DNA of 64,000 nucleotides from Pseudomonas sp. PB101 (GCF_009764265.1 NZ_RWIR01000089.1:1-64000); one strand, 5' to 3'; numbered from the stretch's first letter, positions 35,524 to 45,066 are shown. The notes: a model not told the origin generated them from the sequence alone. Program-made: numbers and translations.

Positions 35524-36153
35524 TCAATGCATTTCGGTAAAGGCGAGCTTCACGCCAATCGCAACCAGCACCGCACCCATGGTCCGGTCGAACCAGTGCC
35601 CCATGCGCGCGAACCCGGCGCGTACGCGTTGCTGGCTGAACAACATCGCCACCAGGCAGAACCAGGCCGCTGTCGCCACCGCCAGGTAAACCCCGTAACC
35701 GGCCTGCACGGCCAGTGGTGTGTGCGGGTTGATCACCACGGTGAACAGCGAGAGGAAGAACAACGTGGCTTTCGGGTTGAGACCGTTGGTGACGAAACCC
35801 GAGGTGAAGGCCCCGCGGGCCGTGCGCTCCCCGGCTTCCTTGTGCAGATCGTCCGCCACAGGCTTGGCCGGCTGTGCGCGCAGCGCCTTGTAACCGATGT
35901 ACAGCAGGTAAGCGGCGGCGGCCCATTTCAAGGCATTGAACAGCACGATCGACTGGGACACGATCAGGCCGATACCCAACAGCGAGTAACCCACGTGCAG
36001 GAAAATCGCCGTACCCACACCCAGCGCGGTCCAGGTGCCCGCGCGGCGGCCGTGGGTAACACTCTCGCGCACCACCACGGCAAAGTCCGGGCCGGGGCTG
36101 GCCACGGCCAGCAGGTGAATCAGGGCAACGGTCAAGAACTCTGTCCAGTACAT
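35524..36153 (-). CDS. LysE/RhtB family amino-acid exporter
   Basis: This is an inner-membrane exporter of 209 aa with about six hydrophobic helices. The N-terminal family motif ASPGPDFAVVVRESVTHGRRAG and the GFVTNGLNPKATLFFLSLF segment are present (each cited in part: SPGPDFAVV, LNPKATLFF). The substrate, perhaps threonine or homoserine-type amino acids, is not determinable. It is divergent from the hydroxyacid dehydrogenase gene across a 92-bp gap. Confidence 0.9.
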   Translation of the reverse strand: MYWTEFLTVALIHLLAVASPGPDFAVVVRESVTHGRRAGTWTALGVGTAIFLHVGYSLLGIGLIVSQSIVLFNALKWAAAAYLLYIGYKALRAQPAKPVADDLHKEAGERTARGAFTSGFVTNGLNPKATLFFLSLFTVVINPHTPLAVQAGYGVYLAVATAAWFCLVAMLFSQQRVRAGFARMGHWFDRTMGAVLVAIGVKLAFTEMH

Positions 36154-36245
36154 GTGGGGCTCCTTCAGGCCAAGCGTAACTATTTATTTCATCTGGTAGG
36201 CTCGGCAGATTACGCCTTCAGTTCATTGCACAAAAGGTACAGTTG

Positions 36246-37211
36246 ATGACGAACACTCGCCGCGCCGTTTTCCTTGATCATCCATCCCTGGACCTCGGCG
36301 ACCTTGATCTCGGCCCGCTGCGCGATTGTTTCAGCGATTTGCAGTTGTTCGCGCAGACCTTGCCCGATCAAGTCATCGAACACCTCAAGGGCGCCACCGT
36401 CGCCATCAGTAACAAGATTCTGATCGACGCCGCCGCCATGGCCGCCAGCCCTGATCTCAAGCTGATCCTGATTACCGCCACCGGCACCAACAACGTCGAC
36501 CTGGCCGCCGCCCGCGCCCACGGGATTACGGTGTGCAACTGCCAGGGTTACGGCACGCCGTCGGTGGCGCAGCACACGATCATGCTGCTGCTCAACCTGG
36601 CCACACGCCTGGCCGATTATCAAAAAGCCGTCGGCGCAGGCCGCTGGCAGCAGGCCAGGCAGTTCTGCCTGCTGGATTACCCGATCGTCGAGCTCGAAGG
36701 CAAAACCCTTGGCCTGCTGGGTCACGGCGAACTGGGTGGCGCTGTGGCACGGTTGGCTGAAGCTTTCGGCATGCGCGTCCTGCTCGGGCAAATTCCCGGA
36801 CGCCCCGACCGGCCGGACCGCTTGCCGCTGAATGAACTGCTGCCGCAAATCGACGCCTTGACCCTGCATTGCCCGCTCAACGAACACACCCGCCACTTCA
36901 TCGGCGCCCGTGAACTGGCCGCGATGAAACCCGGCGCGTTCGTGGTCAACACCGCACGCGGCGGCCTGATCGACGAACAGGCCCTGGCCGACGCCTTGCG
37001 CAATGGTCATCTGGGCGGAGCCGCGACGGACGTGCTGAGCGTCGAGCCGCCCGTCAATGGCAATCCGCTGCTGGCCCACGACATCCCGCGCCTGATCGTC
37101 ACCCCGCACAACGCCTGGGGCAGCCGCGAGGCGCGCCAGCGAATCGTTGGCCAAGTGACCGAAAACGCACTGGGGTACTTCAGCGGTAAGGCGCTGCGGG
37201 TCGTCAGTTGA
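36246..37211 (+). CDS. D-2-hydroxyacid dehydrogenase (glycerate/phosphonate type)
   Basis: This is an NAD(P)-dependent oxidoreductase of 321 aa. It has a nucleotide-binding motif LGLLGHGELGGAVARL, with the catalytic Arg in NTARGGLIDE, Glu in DVLSVEPP and His in TPHNAWGS. The second residue of the canonical GxGxxG is His. It resembles hydroxypyruvate/glyoxylate reductases of the HprA group. The ATG at 36246 is used, and an adjacent TTG reads in frame. It is divergent from lysE and 32 bp upstream of rsmC, possibly cotranscribed. Confidence 0.88.
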   Translation: MTNTRRAVFLDHPSLDLGDLDLGPLRDCFSDLQLFAQTLPDQVIEHLKGATVAISNKILIDAAAMAASPDLKLILITATGTNNVDLAAARAHGITVCNCQGYGTPSVAQHTIMLLLNLATRLADYQKAVGAGRWQQARQFCLLDYPIVELEGKTLGLLGHGELGGAVARLAEAFGMRVLLGQIPGRPDRPDRLPLNELLPQIDALTLHCPLNEHTRHFIGARELAAMKPGAFVVNTARGGLIDEQALADALRNGHLGGAATDVLSVEPPVNGNPLLAHDIPRLIVTPHNAWGSREARQRIVGQVTENALGYFSGKALRVVS

Positions 37212-37243
37212 TAAACTGCGGCACTTTTTTTTAAGGAGCAGTT

Positions 37244-38242
37244 ATGGATCCGCGCAGTGAAGTACTGCTTCGTCAGGCCGAGTTATTCCAGGGTTCGGTG
37301 TTGTTGGCCGGGTTGCCCGCCGACGACTTGCTGGGCCGCCTGCCAGAGGCGCATGGCTGGTGCTGGCACGCCGGCGATCAGGCCGCGCTGGACGCCCGCT
37401 TCGAGGGGCGCAGCCATTTTGGCGTGAATGCACCGGAGCGCGGGTTCGATTGCGCCGTAGTCTTTCTGCCCAAGTCCAAGGACTTGACCGACTACATCCT
37501 CAACGCCCTCGCCTCGCGCCTGGCCGGCCGCGAGCTGTATCTGGTCGGCGAGAAAAAAAGCGGCATCGAAGGCGCGGCCAAACAACTCAACCCGTTCGGC
37601 AAGCCACGCAAGCTCGACAGTGCACGCCATTGCCAGCTCTGGCTGGTCACCGTGGCCAACGCGCCTGAAGCCAAACCGCTGGAAAGCCTGGCGCAGACCT
37701 ACGAACTGCCGCTGGCCGAAGGCCCGTTGAAGGTCATCAGCCTGCCGGGGGTGTTCAGCCATGGTCGCCTCGATCGCGGCAGCGCGCTGCTGCTGGAACA
37801 CCTGGACAAACTGCCCAGCGGTCACCTGCTGGACTTCGGCTGCGGTGCAGGGGTCCTGGGCGCGGCGGTGAAACGTCGTTATCCGCACAATCAGGTCACG
37901 ATGCTCGATGTGGACGCCTTTGCCGCTGCCAGCAGTCGCCTGACCCTGGCGGCCAATGGTCTGGAAGCCGAGGTGATTACCGGTGACGGAATCGATGCCG
38001 CACCCATGGGTTTGAGCGCCATTCTGAGCAATCCGCCGTTCCATGTCGGCGTACACACCGATTATTTTGCTACCGAGAACTTGCTGCGAAAAGCAGCCAA
38101 ACATCTGAAAAACGGCGGCGAACTTCGCCTGGTCGCGAACAGCTTCCTGAAGTATCAACCGCTGATCGAAGAGCATCTTGGCGTGTGTGCGATCAAGGCC
38201 GAAGGACAGGGTTTCCGGATCTACCGGGCCAAACGCGGATAA
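37244..38242 (+). CDS. rsmC: 16S rRNA m2G1207 methyltransferase RsmC
   Basis: This methylates G1207 of 16S rRNA in the 30S subunit. The 332-aa protein has the two-domain RsmC layout: an N-terminal degenerate methyltransferase-like domain (about 1-160) and a C-terminal catalytic domain with SAM motif [14 protein letters not shown] (about 195-208) and active-site motif SNPPFHVG (about 263-270). AAGGAG lies 7 bp before the ATG. It is followed by the manganese riboswitch of the next gene. Confidence 0.93.
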   Translation: MDPRSEVLLRQAELFQGSVLLAGLPADDLLGRLPEAHGWCWHAGDQAALDARFEGRSHFGVNAPERGFDCAVVFLPKSKDLTDYILNALASRLAGRELYLVGEKKSGIEGAAKQLNPFGKPRKLDSARHCQLWLVTVANAPEAKPLESLAQTYELPLAEGPLKVISLPGVFSHGRLDRGSALLLEHLDKLPSGHLLDFGCGAGVLGAAVKRRYPHNQVTMLDVDAFAAASSRLTLAANGLEAEVITGDGIDAAPMGLSAILSNPPFHVGVHTDYFATENLLRKAAKHLKNGGELRLVANSFLKYQPLIEEHLGVCAIKAEGQGFRIYRAKRG

Positions 38243-38290
38243 AAATTTGTACTTGCCGAATGGATTTTGCCTAGGCAGAATCCGCTCCGT

Positions 38291-38485
38291 CCTAGGGGAG
38301 TAGTCTCCCACGAGCGCCACGCTCGTCCGGCATGCGTCAACATACTTGGTCAACAGACCATGGCGCATGCGACCCAAGCATCCACATCAGATGGATCGCA
38401 GGGTTTGACAAGACCTATGACACGAACACCTTACCCGGGGCGGGAAGGCTGTACGTGTCATAGCCGTGTCGACCCGCCCCTTAGG
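38291..38485 (+). promoter_or_regulatory. yybP-ykoY manganese riboswitch
   Basis: The metal-binding loop sequences of the family are present: GGGGAGTAG (L1, 38295-38303) and CAAGACC (L3, 38409-38415). Supporting helices are CGAGCG/CGCTCG (38311-38325), GCATGCG/CGCATGC (38330-38370), and a perfect 10-bp helix CTATGACACG/CGTGTCATAG (38415-38463). The 5' strand CCTAGGGG can close on CCCCTTAGG, which contains the ribosome-binding site of the next gene. A second pairing, GGGGCGGG (38437-38444) with CCCGCCCC (38473-38480), is an alternative. The downstream gene is a Mn exporter family member, as expected. Confidence 0.88.
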
Positions 38486-38495
38486 AAAACCCCTG

Positions 38496-39080
38496 ATGCT
38501 GGATTCATTACTCGTACCCACCGCAATCGTTGCCTTGGCCGAAATCGGCGACAAGACGCAACTGCTCGCGCTCATTCTCGCCGCCCGCTTCCGCAAGCCC
38601 TGGCCGATCATTGCCGGTATCGTCGCCGCGACCCTGGCCAACCACGCGGCCGCCGGTGCGGTGGGTGCCTGGGTCGGGAGTTTCTTCTCGGATACGATGC
38701 TGCACTGGATCCTCGCCGCGAGCTTCGCCGCCACGGCGTTGTGGACCCTGGTCCCGGACAAGATGGATGACGACGAAGCCAGCACCGCCCGCAAGTTCGG
38801 ACCGTTCCTGACCACGCTGATCGCGTTCTTCCTGGCGGAAATCGGCGACAAGACGCAGATCGCGACCGTGATGCTGGCTGCGCAATATCCGGAGTTGTGG
38901 CTGGTGATCATCGGCACCACCCTCGGCATGCTGATTGCCAACGTGCCCGTGGTATTGGCCGGTAACTTTGCTGCGGACAAATTGCCATTGACCCTGATCC
39001 GTCGACTGGCGGCGTCGGCGTTCTTCATCCTGGCGATTGTCGCGGTGTACAAGGCAATGCAGAGCAGCGGGTGGGTTTGA
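38496..39080 (+). CDS. TMEM165/GDT1 (UPF0016) family manganese exporter
   Basis: This 194-aa inner-membrane protein has two repeated halves, each opening with the cation-binding motif E-x-G-D-K-T (EIGDKTQLLAL at residue 16 and EIGDKTQIATV near residue 120), and six or seven hydrophobic helices. Bacterial members such as MneA of Vibrio export Mn2+. The ATG at 38496 has TTAGGA upstream. The longer frame begins inside the riboswitch and is rejected. The riboswitch just upstream strongly supports a role in Mn2+ efflux. Confidence 0.92.
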   Translation: MLDSLLVPTAIVALAEIGDKTQLLALILAARFRKPWPIIAGIVAATLANHAAAGAVGAWVGSFFSDTMLHWILAASFAATALWTLVPDKMDDDEASTARKFGPFLTTLIAFFLAEIGDKTQIATVMLAAQYPELWLVIIGTTLGMLIANVPVVLAGNFAADKLPLTLIRRLAASAFFILAIVAVYKAMQSSGWV

Positions 39081-39110
39081 CGGAGTACGTCAGTAGACCG
39101 CGTTATCGTT

Positions 39111-39203
39111 CATCGCGGGCAAGCCCGCTCCCACAGTGATTTATGTCGTACACAAATTTTGTGCTCTACAGATAACCCTGTGGGAGCGAGCTTGCTCGCG
39201 ATG
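39111..39203. repeat. REPIN
   Basis: Inverted arms CATCGCGGGCAAGCCCGCTC and GAGCGAGCTTGCTCGCGATG (cores differ slightly) enclose about 45 bp, between two convergent genes. Confidence 0.85.
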
Positions 39204-39229
39204 GCGCCATCAGCATCACCGCATGACGA

Positions 39230-40048
39230 TCAGGATTTCTTGGCTTGCTCGTAAAGCGGCATGACCTTCGGAATCGCCGCCTGCAAAGCCGCAATACGGC
39301 TCGCCGAGGCCGGGTGAGTGCTCATGAACTCCGGTGGCGCACCGTCCGAGACTTTGCTCATCTTGTTCCACAGGGTGATCGCGGCATTCGGGTTGTAGCC
39401 GGCGCGGGCGGCCAATTCCAGGCCGATCAGGTCCGCTTCGTTTTCATTGGCGCGGCTGTTGGGCAAGGTCATGCCGTAGTTGGCCACGGTATCGGCCAGG
39501 GCCAGGCTGTCCTGCCCCAACCCGAGCAACGCACCGGCGCCCTGCTTGGCCATTTCGATGCCGTAAGCCTTGGACATCGCCTCACGACCGTGTTCGCGCA
39601 GGGCGTGGGCGATTTCATGCCCCATGATCGCGGCGATTTCATCGTCGGTCAGTTGCAGTTTGTCGATCAACCCGGTGTAGAAGATGATCTTGCCGCCAGG
39701 GCCGCAGTTGGCGTTGAGCTCATCGCTCTTGATCAGGTTGACCTCCCACTTCCACTGGGCCGCGTCCGGGCGGAAGTTCGGCGCCTGGGCAATCAGCCGG
39801 TCGGCAATCGCCTGAACCCGCTTGGCATCATTGCTGGTCTTGTCCAGCACACCCTTGGTGGATGCCTCGCCCACTGTCTTCTGATAGGACTGGGCGTACA
39901 TCTGGTCGACCTCTTGCGCGGACAACATGCTGAACATGTACTGTTTGCGCTCAACGCCTACGGCACCGCCGCTGGTGGTATTGACCGACTGGCAACCGGC
40001 GAGCAGCAGCGCCGCGCCCAGTGCACTGACAACCAAAATCTTGTTCAT
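39230..40048 (-). CDS. M48 family zinc metalloprotease, lipoprotein (LoiP/YggG-like)
   Basis: This is a membrane-anchored periplasmic peptidase of 272 aa. A lipobox LLAGC lies at about residues 15-19 after a short signal peptide. The zinc motif HEIAH is in MGHEIAHALREHGRE and the third ligand Glu in NENEADLIGLEL. It resembles E. coli LoiP and other Ste24-like peptidases. The ATG at 40048 is used, and the preceding TTG is in frame. It is a single gene, convergent with the Mn exporter. Confidence 0.9.
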   Translation of the reverse strand: MNKILVVSALGAALLLAGCQSVNTTSGGAVGVERKQYMFSMLSAQEVDQMYAQSYQKTVGEASTKGVLDKTSNDAKRVQAIADRLIAQAPNFRPDAAQWKWEVNLIKSDELNANCGPGGKIIFYTGLIDKLQLTDDEIAAIMGHEIAHALREHGREAMSKAYGIEMAKQGAGALLGLGQDSLALADTVANYGMTLPNSRANENEADLIGLELAARAGYNPNAAITLWNKMSKVSDGAPPEFMSTHPASASRIAALQAAIPKVMPLYEQAKKS

Positions 40049-40320
40049 CAAAAAACTCCCTGAAAGCCTGCCGCGTATCCTAGGCGTGGATATGTATCGA
40101 CGCCAGATACAATGGACATAAGACGCGCAATTCGGACAAAGCTCTCATCGCCGTAGAAAAAAATTCACATACGGCGACAACCCGCAGTCCATCACGCCGC
40201 GCATTGATTCAATTACGACATCCGCCACGCAAAAACAGTCATTCACGTTGCTCGCGCTCATGCCTGCCCGCCTCCCTGCCGATACACCCGGGCAGACGTC
40301 CTTTCGCGTGCGGAGCCCCC

Positions 40321-42462
40321 ATGAAATTCAAGTCGATCCAGTTTTCCGTGGCGGCCCTTGCCGGCGCCATTGTCCTTAGTGTCGTGGCCGCGCTGGTGGT
40401 GTACGCGCTGTTTTCCGGCGCCCGCACGCAAGACATGGTCCAGGAGCGGACCCAGGCCCAATTCGAGCAAGTCATCGAACAACGCCTGACCTCCCTGGCA
40501 CAAACCCAGGTCAGCCAGATCCAGCGTGAACTCGAAGCGCCGCTGCTGATTGCCGGTGGGTTGGTGCGGGTCAACGCCCTGATCGGCACACCGGGCGCCG
40601 ATGGCCAGCCTTCGCTGAGTCTCAGCCGCGAACAACTGATCGGCCTGATCAAGGAAAACGTGGTCAAGAACCCGAAAATCCTCGGCACCTACATCGGTTG
40701 GGAAAAAGACGCACTGGATCACAACGACGCGGCCTACGTCGGAACTCAAGTAGTCGGCATCGACGCCGGCAACGGGCGCTTCCTGCCCTGGTGGTTCCGC
40801 AACGACGACGGCACCCTGGGCCTGGACAAGCTGGTGGACGTCGACGACCAGAAGACCCTGTCCACCGGCGTGCGCGCCAGCGAGTACTACCTGTGCTCGA
40901 AAGAAAGCAAAAAATCCTGCGTGATCGACCCAGCGCCTTACAAGGTCGGCGACAAGATCGTCATGCTCGCCTCCTTTATTGAACCGATCATGCTCAACGG
41001 TGCCTTCCAGGGCATCGTCGGCGCCGACCTGTCGGTGAATTTCATTCAGGAAATGCTCCTGGGCGCCAACCACAAGCTTTATGGCGGTGCCGGGGAAATG
41101 ACCCTGATCGGCGGCAATGGCCGGATCGTTGCCTACACCAAGGATCCGAGCAAATTCGGCGAGAAGGTCAGCGACATCCTCGACAGCAAGCAGATTGCCA
41201 ACATGGCCAATCTCAAGCGCGGCGAAGTCACCTACAGCGTCGACAAGGCCCAGGGCCGGATCGAGCTGTACCTGCCTTTCGGCATCGGCCAGACCGACGC
41301 CCGCTGGACCCTGATGCTGCAATTGCCGCTGAACGCGGTGATGGCGGACCTGCAGAAACTCCAGGGCGACCTGGACGCACAGCGCAAATCCGACACCTTC
41401 GGCATGGCGATGGTCGGCCTGGTGATTGCCGCGATCGGCTTGCTGGTGATCTGGCTGGTGGGCCATGGCATCGCCCGCCCACTCAAACAGATGGTGGCCA
41501 TGCTCGACGATATCGCCCAGGGCGATGGTGACCTGACCCGGCGCCTCACCAGCGACCGCGCCGATGAGCTGGGCTCGATCGCCAAAGGTTTCAACACTTT
41601 CCTGGCCAAGTTGCAGGCGATGATCACCCAGGTGGTGACGTCGGTGCAGAGCGTCAGCGACTCGTCGGAACACACCGCCGACATCGCCATCCGCACCAAC
41701 ACCGGCGTGCACAAGCAGATGGCCGAGATCGATCAGGTGGCCACCGCCGTGCAGGAGATGACCGCCACCGCCCAGGACGTGGCGCGCAACGCGACCCAGG
41801 CCGCACAGGCCGCCAGCCATGCCGACCAGGCCGCCAGCCAGGGCATGCAGATCGTGCGCGACACCTCGAACTCGATCGGCGCGCTCGCCGTGGAAATCGG
41901 CCGGGCCGTGGGCGTGGTGCAAACCCTGGCCAAGGACAGCGAAAACATCAACGCCATCCTCACCGCCATTCGCGGGATCGCCGAGCAGACCAACCTGCTG
42001 GCCTTGAACGCGGCCATCGAAGCCGCCCGCGCCGGTGAACAGGGCCGAGGTTTTGCCGTGGTGGCCGACGAGGTGCGCAACCTTGCGCAGAAGACGCAAA
42101 AGGCTACCGAAGAAATCCAGGCCATGATCCAGCAGCTGCAACAGGGCACGCGGGATGTGGTGCGGGTCATGGAAGACAGCCAGAACCGCACGGACGAAAG
42201 CGTGCAGCACGCGGCCAAGGCTGCCGAAGCGCTGGAAACCATTACCCAGGCGGTGTCGGTGATCAACGACATGAACACCCAGATCGCCAGCGCCGCCGAA
42301 GAGCAAAGTGCGGTGGCGGACGATATCAACCGCAACGTGATCAACATCGGGCAAGTGGCCAATGAGGTGGCAAGTGGCGCGGATGAGTCGAGTGCGGCCA
42401 GTGCGGATCTGACCAAACTGGCCGAGCAGCAGCGGCGGTTGATCAATCAGTTCAGGGTTTGA
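40321..42462 (+). CDS. Methyl-accepting chemotaxis protein with dCache sensor
   Basis: This chemoreceptor has 713 aa. It has a first membrane helix (about residues 7-33), a periplasmic double-Cache domain (about 35-355; [18 protein letters not shown], then a Cys pair [10 protein letters not shown]), a second helix (about 360-385; [17 protein letters not shown]), a HAMP domain (about 386-440) and a signalling domain with the hairpin tip [20 protein letters not shown]. The periplasmic domain resembles polyamine/organic-acid sensors of pseudomonads, but the ligand cannot be read. The start at 40321 gives the normal N-terminus. It is a single gene followed by a REPIN. Confidence 0.92.
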   Translation: MKFKSIQFSVAALAGAIVLSVVAALVVYALFSGARTQDMVQERTQAQFEQVIEQRLTSLAQTQVSQIQRELEAPLLIAGGLVRVNALIGTPGADGQPSLSLSREQLIGLIKENVVKNPKILGTYIGWEKDALDHNDAAYVGTQVVGIDAGNGRFLPWWFRNDDGTLGLDKLVDVDDQKTLSTGVRASEYYLCSKESKKSCVIDPAPYKVGDKIVMLASFIEPIMLNGAFQGIVGADLSVNFIQEMLLGANHKLYGGAGEMTLIGGNGRIVAYTKDPSKFGEKVSDILDSKQIANMANLKRGEVTYSVDKAQGRIELYLPFGIGQTDARWTLMLQLPLNAVMADLQKLQGDLDAQRKSDTFGMAMVGLVIAAIGLLVIWLVGHGIARPLKQMVAMLDDIAQGDGDLTRRLTSDRADELGSIAKGFNTFLAKLQAMITQVVTSVQSVSDSSEHTADIAIRTNTGVHKQMAEIDQVATAVQEMTATAQDVARNATQAAQAASHADQAASQGMQIVRDTSNSIGALAVEIGRAVGVVQTLAKDSENINAILTAIRGIAEQTNLLALNAAIEAARAGEQGRGFAVVADEVRNLAQKTQKATEEIQAMIQQLQQGTRDVVRVMEDSQNRTDESVQHAAKAAEALETITQAVSVINDMNTQIASAAEEQSAVADDINRNVINIGQVANEVASGADESSAASADLTKLAEQQRRLINQFRV

Positions 42463-42468
42463 TCCGAG

Positions 42469-42552
42469 GGCCCCATCGCTGGCAAGCCAGCTCCCACAGG
42501 TTTTGTGAACTCCATAGATCCCTGTGGGAGCGGGCTTGCCCGCGATGGGGCC
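42469..42552. repeat. REPIN
   Basis: Arms GGCCCCATCGCTGGCAAGCC and GGGCTTGCCCGCGATGGGGCC are inverted, 84 bp overall, between convergent genes. Confidence 0.85.
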
Positions 42553-42571
42553 GGTTCAGCCAGCCAATTAC

Positions 42572-43195
42572 TCAACCCGGAGTGAGACACTCCGGCCCAT
42601 TGAGCTTCGGATCATTGACCATGTTGGCCAACACCCGCTCGCGCAATGCGGCAGGTTCACTGGCCAGCAATGCCTGCAACGCATGCAAGGGCGTCTCGGG
42701 ATCCAGCCACGCGGCCTGCCCCGCCTCATCAAGAATCAACGGTCGCCGCTGGCTCGCCGCCGGCTGGGTGATCACCGCGGTACTCAGCCACACCTGCTCT
42801 TGCACCGGATACGCCTCCCAGATCGCCGCAAAAAACAGCGACGAGCCCTCCCCCGGCGTCAGCCAGTACGGGCGCTTGCGCGTCGTGCCGCGCCATTCGT
42901 AGAAACCATTGGCCGGCAACAGGCAGCGACGCTCGCGCAAGGCCTGGCGAAACATTGGCTGTTCGGCAACGGTTTCGGCACGGGCATGGGCCGGGGTGCG
43001 GGACAGATCGGTCAGCCAGGGCGGGGTCAACCCCCAGCGGGCGCGGGCCAGCGAGCGCTGACCGTCAGGCTCGGCCCGCAGCATCAACACCGAATCGTTG
43101 GGGGAAATGTTCCACTGCGCCTGCTGGTCGGCGGGAAAACCGGGCAGCGCCGCAAAGGCGGGGTTCCAGCGAAACAGGGCATAACGTCCACACAT
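42572..43195 (-). CDS. SOS response-associated peptidase family protein (SRAP, YedK/HMCES-like)
   Basis: SRAP proteins form a DNA-protein crosslink through Cys2 to shield abasic sites in single-stranded DNA. This 207-aa protein keeps MCGRYALF (Cys2 after Met removal), RWGLTPPW and the Glu of NGFYEWRG (E100). Two active-site positions differ from YedK: the Asn of the usual NARAET motif is His here (AHARAET), and the His of the usual HDRMP motif is absent (AASQRRPLIL). It may be a variant pseudomonad subgroup with altered crosslink chemistry. It is a single gene, 35 bp downstream of the DUF2007 gene on the same strand. Confidence 0.85.
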   Translation of the reverse strand: MCGRYALFRWNPAFAALPGFPADQQAQWNISPNDSVLMLRAEPDGQRSLARARWGLTPPWLTDLSRTPAHARAETVAEQPMFRQALRERRCLLPANGFYEWRGTTRKRPYWLTPGEGSSLFFAAIWEAYPVQEQVWLSTAVITQPAASQRRPLILDEAGQAAWLDPETPLHALQALLASEPAALRERVLANMVNDPKLNGPECLTPG

Positions 43196-43230
43196 GGGGC
43201 AACACGACTCTTGATCAAACGAACGCCAGC

Positions 43231-43491
43231 CTAACAGACCAACGTGCCGGGATAGCTGTCCGGTTCATCGCCAGACAGCGGCAGCGCTGCATTGTACGCG
43301 GTGATCAGCTCGCGGGCGTATTCGGCCTGGTCGTTATCGACCGACAGCCCGAGCAGGCCATAGATCGGCAACTCGCCGCTGCCCCCGAGCAAGTCACGGC
43401 CCACCAGATGCGCCTCGATACCCTCGCTGGCGAGCATGCCTTGCAGCAACTCGCCTTCCATCAGGTTTTCCGGGTCGTAGATGCGCTGCAT
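43231..43491 (-). CDS. DUF2007 domain protein
   Basis: This 86-aa cytoplasmic protein has the DUF2007 pattern MQRIYDPENLMEGELLQGML ASEGIEAHLVG (one continuous segment, residues 1-31) and GELPIYGLLGLSVDNDQAEYA. The fold is related to PII/ferredoxin-like signalling domains, and the role is unknown. It lies 9 bp after the CPXCG gene, and the two are a common pair in pseudomonads. Confidence 0.88.
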   Translation of the reverse strand: MQRIYDPENLMEGELLQGMLASEGIEAHLVGRDLLGGSGELPIYGLLGLSVDNDQAEYARELITAYNAALPLSGDEPDSYPGTLVC

Positions 43492-43500
43492 ACACGCTCC

Positions 43501-43683
43501 TCACTCATTTTCGCTGAAGACTTCGAGATGCCATTCATCTTCATGAACCTGCAATACGAAGGTTATCGGCCTGCAGCACACCTGACAGTCCTCAATATAG
43601 GTCTGATCCCCACCGGACAGATCCAGTGAGGTCTCGACTTCCTCCCCACAATACGGACATTCATAAACTGCGCTTTCCAGCAT
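43501..43683 (-). CDS. CPXCG motif cysteine-rich (zinc-ribbon) protein
   Basis: This 60-aa protein has two Cys pairs, CPYC (residues 9-12) and CQVC (34-37), as for a small zinc ribbon. The acidic mid segment SLDLSGGDQTYIEDC is typical of the family. The function is unknown. It is translationally close to the DUF2007 gene downstream. Confidence 0.88.
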   Translation of the reverse strand: MLESAVYECPYCGEEVETSLDLSGGDQTYIEDCQVCCRPITFVLQVHEDEWHLEVFSENE

Positions 43684-43822
43684 CGCGGTCTCCCAGGTGA
43701 CTTGTGCGTATAATCGCCGGTCTATTTGCAGGGCTATTTTTGTCTGGCTATTTTTTCAGACCGTGCCCCGCCGGTTTTCGAACAAAACCTTTACTTACCC
43801 TAGCCGTTTCTAACAAGAGAGC

Positions 43823-44989
43823 ATGATGGGCGAATTCGATGCCATCCGACCTTACGACGACAGCGAAGTCCCAGCGGTGCTGGATCGGCTGCTTGGCGAC
43901 AAGGCGTTTCTAGATATCCTCACCCACTTCCGCTTCCCGCGTTTCGCCGGCGCTTTAGGCTGGGCGCTCAAACCTCTTATAGCCCATCGGCTACGCCGTG
44001 AGTTTGCCGGCGTGACCTGTGTGGCCACGCTTCAGGACAAAGTCGAGGTTTACGTCGACCACACCATCGAGCGCGCCACCGACGGTGTCACCTATACCGG
44101 GGTGGAGCAATTCAAGTCCGGCAGCGCCTACCTGTTTATCGCCAACCACCGCGATATTGTGATGGACCCGGCCTTCGTCAACTACGCCGTGTACCACGCC
44201 GGCCTGCCGACCCCGCGCATCGCCATTGGCGACAACCTGCTGCAAAAGCCATTCGTCAGCGACCTGATGCGCCTGAACAAGAGCTTCATCGTGCACCGCT
44301 CGATCAGCGGACGCCGGGAGAAAATGGCGGCTTATCAACTGTTGTCGGCGTACATCAACCACTCGATCCGCAACGATTGCGCGTCGATCTGGATCGCCCA
44401 GGCCGAGGGCCGCGCCAAGGACGGCGATGACCGCACCGAATCGGCGATCCTCAAGATGTTCCACATGAGCCGCAAGGACGAGCCGTTCGGCGAAGTCATT
44501 CAGTCGCTGAACCTGACCCCGGTGTCGATCAGCTACGAGTACGACCCGTGCGATCAGGCCAAGGCCCGCGAGCTTTACATCCGCGCCACCACCGGCAGCT
44601 ACACCAAGGTGCCGGGCGAGGATGACGTGAGCATCGCCAAGGGCATCACCGGCTACAAGGGCCGGGTGCATGTGAACTTTGCCGCGCCGATCAGCGAACT
44701 GTTCGAAGACACCAAGCAATTGGCCGTCGAGATGGACAAGCAGATCCTCAGCGGGTACCGCTTGTTCCCGGTGCACTACCTGGCTTATGCGCAGTGGAAA
44801 GACGCTGATCCACAGCTGCAGGTACCGACCGCTGCGCAAGTGTTCCCGGCCGAGGAACTGGCCAAGGCCCAGGAAGAATGGCAACGCCGCCTGGAAGCCT
44901 GCCCTGAAGAGCATCGTCCGTTCCTGGTGCTGCAATATGCGACGCCGGTGCGCAATCAGTACCGGGTGAAGGCAGGGTTGCCGCTGTAA
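43823..44989 (+). CDS. 1-acyl-glycerol-3-phosphate acyltransferase family protein
   Basis: This is a predicted lysophospholipid-type acyltransferase of 388 aa. It carries a PlsC-like domain (about residues 75-290). The acceptor motif reads ANHRDIVMDPAF, with Asp at the sixth rather than the fifth position after the His, and the later motif is IWIAQAEGRAKDGDDRTES. Long N- and C-terminal extensions distinguish it from PlsC. An AGAGAG leader precedes a double ATG (43823, 43826). It is a single gene followed by a strong terminator. Its lipid substrate is unknown. Confidence 0.8.
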   Translation: MMGEFDAIRPYDDSEVPAVLDRLLGDKAFLDILTHFRFPRFAGALGWALKPLIAHRLRREFAGVTCVATLQDKVEVYVDHTIERATDGVTYTGVEQFKSGSAYLFIANHRDIVMDPAFVNYAVYHAGLPTPRIAIGDNLLQKPFVSDLMRLNKSFIVHRSISGRREKMAAYQLLSAYINHSIRNDCASIWIAQAEGRAKDGDDRTESAILKMFHMSRKDEPFGEVIQSLNLTPVSISYEYDPCDQAKARELYIRATTGSYTKVPGEDDVSIAKGITGYKGRVHVNFAAPISELFEDTKQLAVEMDKQILSGYRLFPVHYLAYAQWKDADPQLQVPTAAQVFPAEELAKAQEEWQRRLEACPEEHRPFLVLQYATPVRNQYRVKAGLPL

Positions 44990-45008
44990 GCGGTTTTTGC
45001 CAGATGTG

Positions 45009-45036
45009 AAAACGGCGCCCTTGAGGCGCCGTTTTT
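45009..45036 (+). terminator. Intrinsic terminator after the acyltransferase gene
   Basis: The stem AAAACGGCGCC / GGCGCCGTTTTT with loop CTTGA lies 20 bp past the stop. It is usable in both directions and also serves the convergent small membrane-protein gene. Confidence 0.9.
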
Positions 45037-45066
45037 GTATCTGTTCATCACAGGTTTTGCGGTAAT

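Noticed and set aside
40258-42354. 698-codon minus-strand ORF opposite the chemoreceptor
   Set aside because: Shadow of the highly biased receptor gene, with a composition unlike a real protein.
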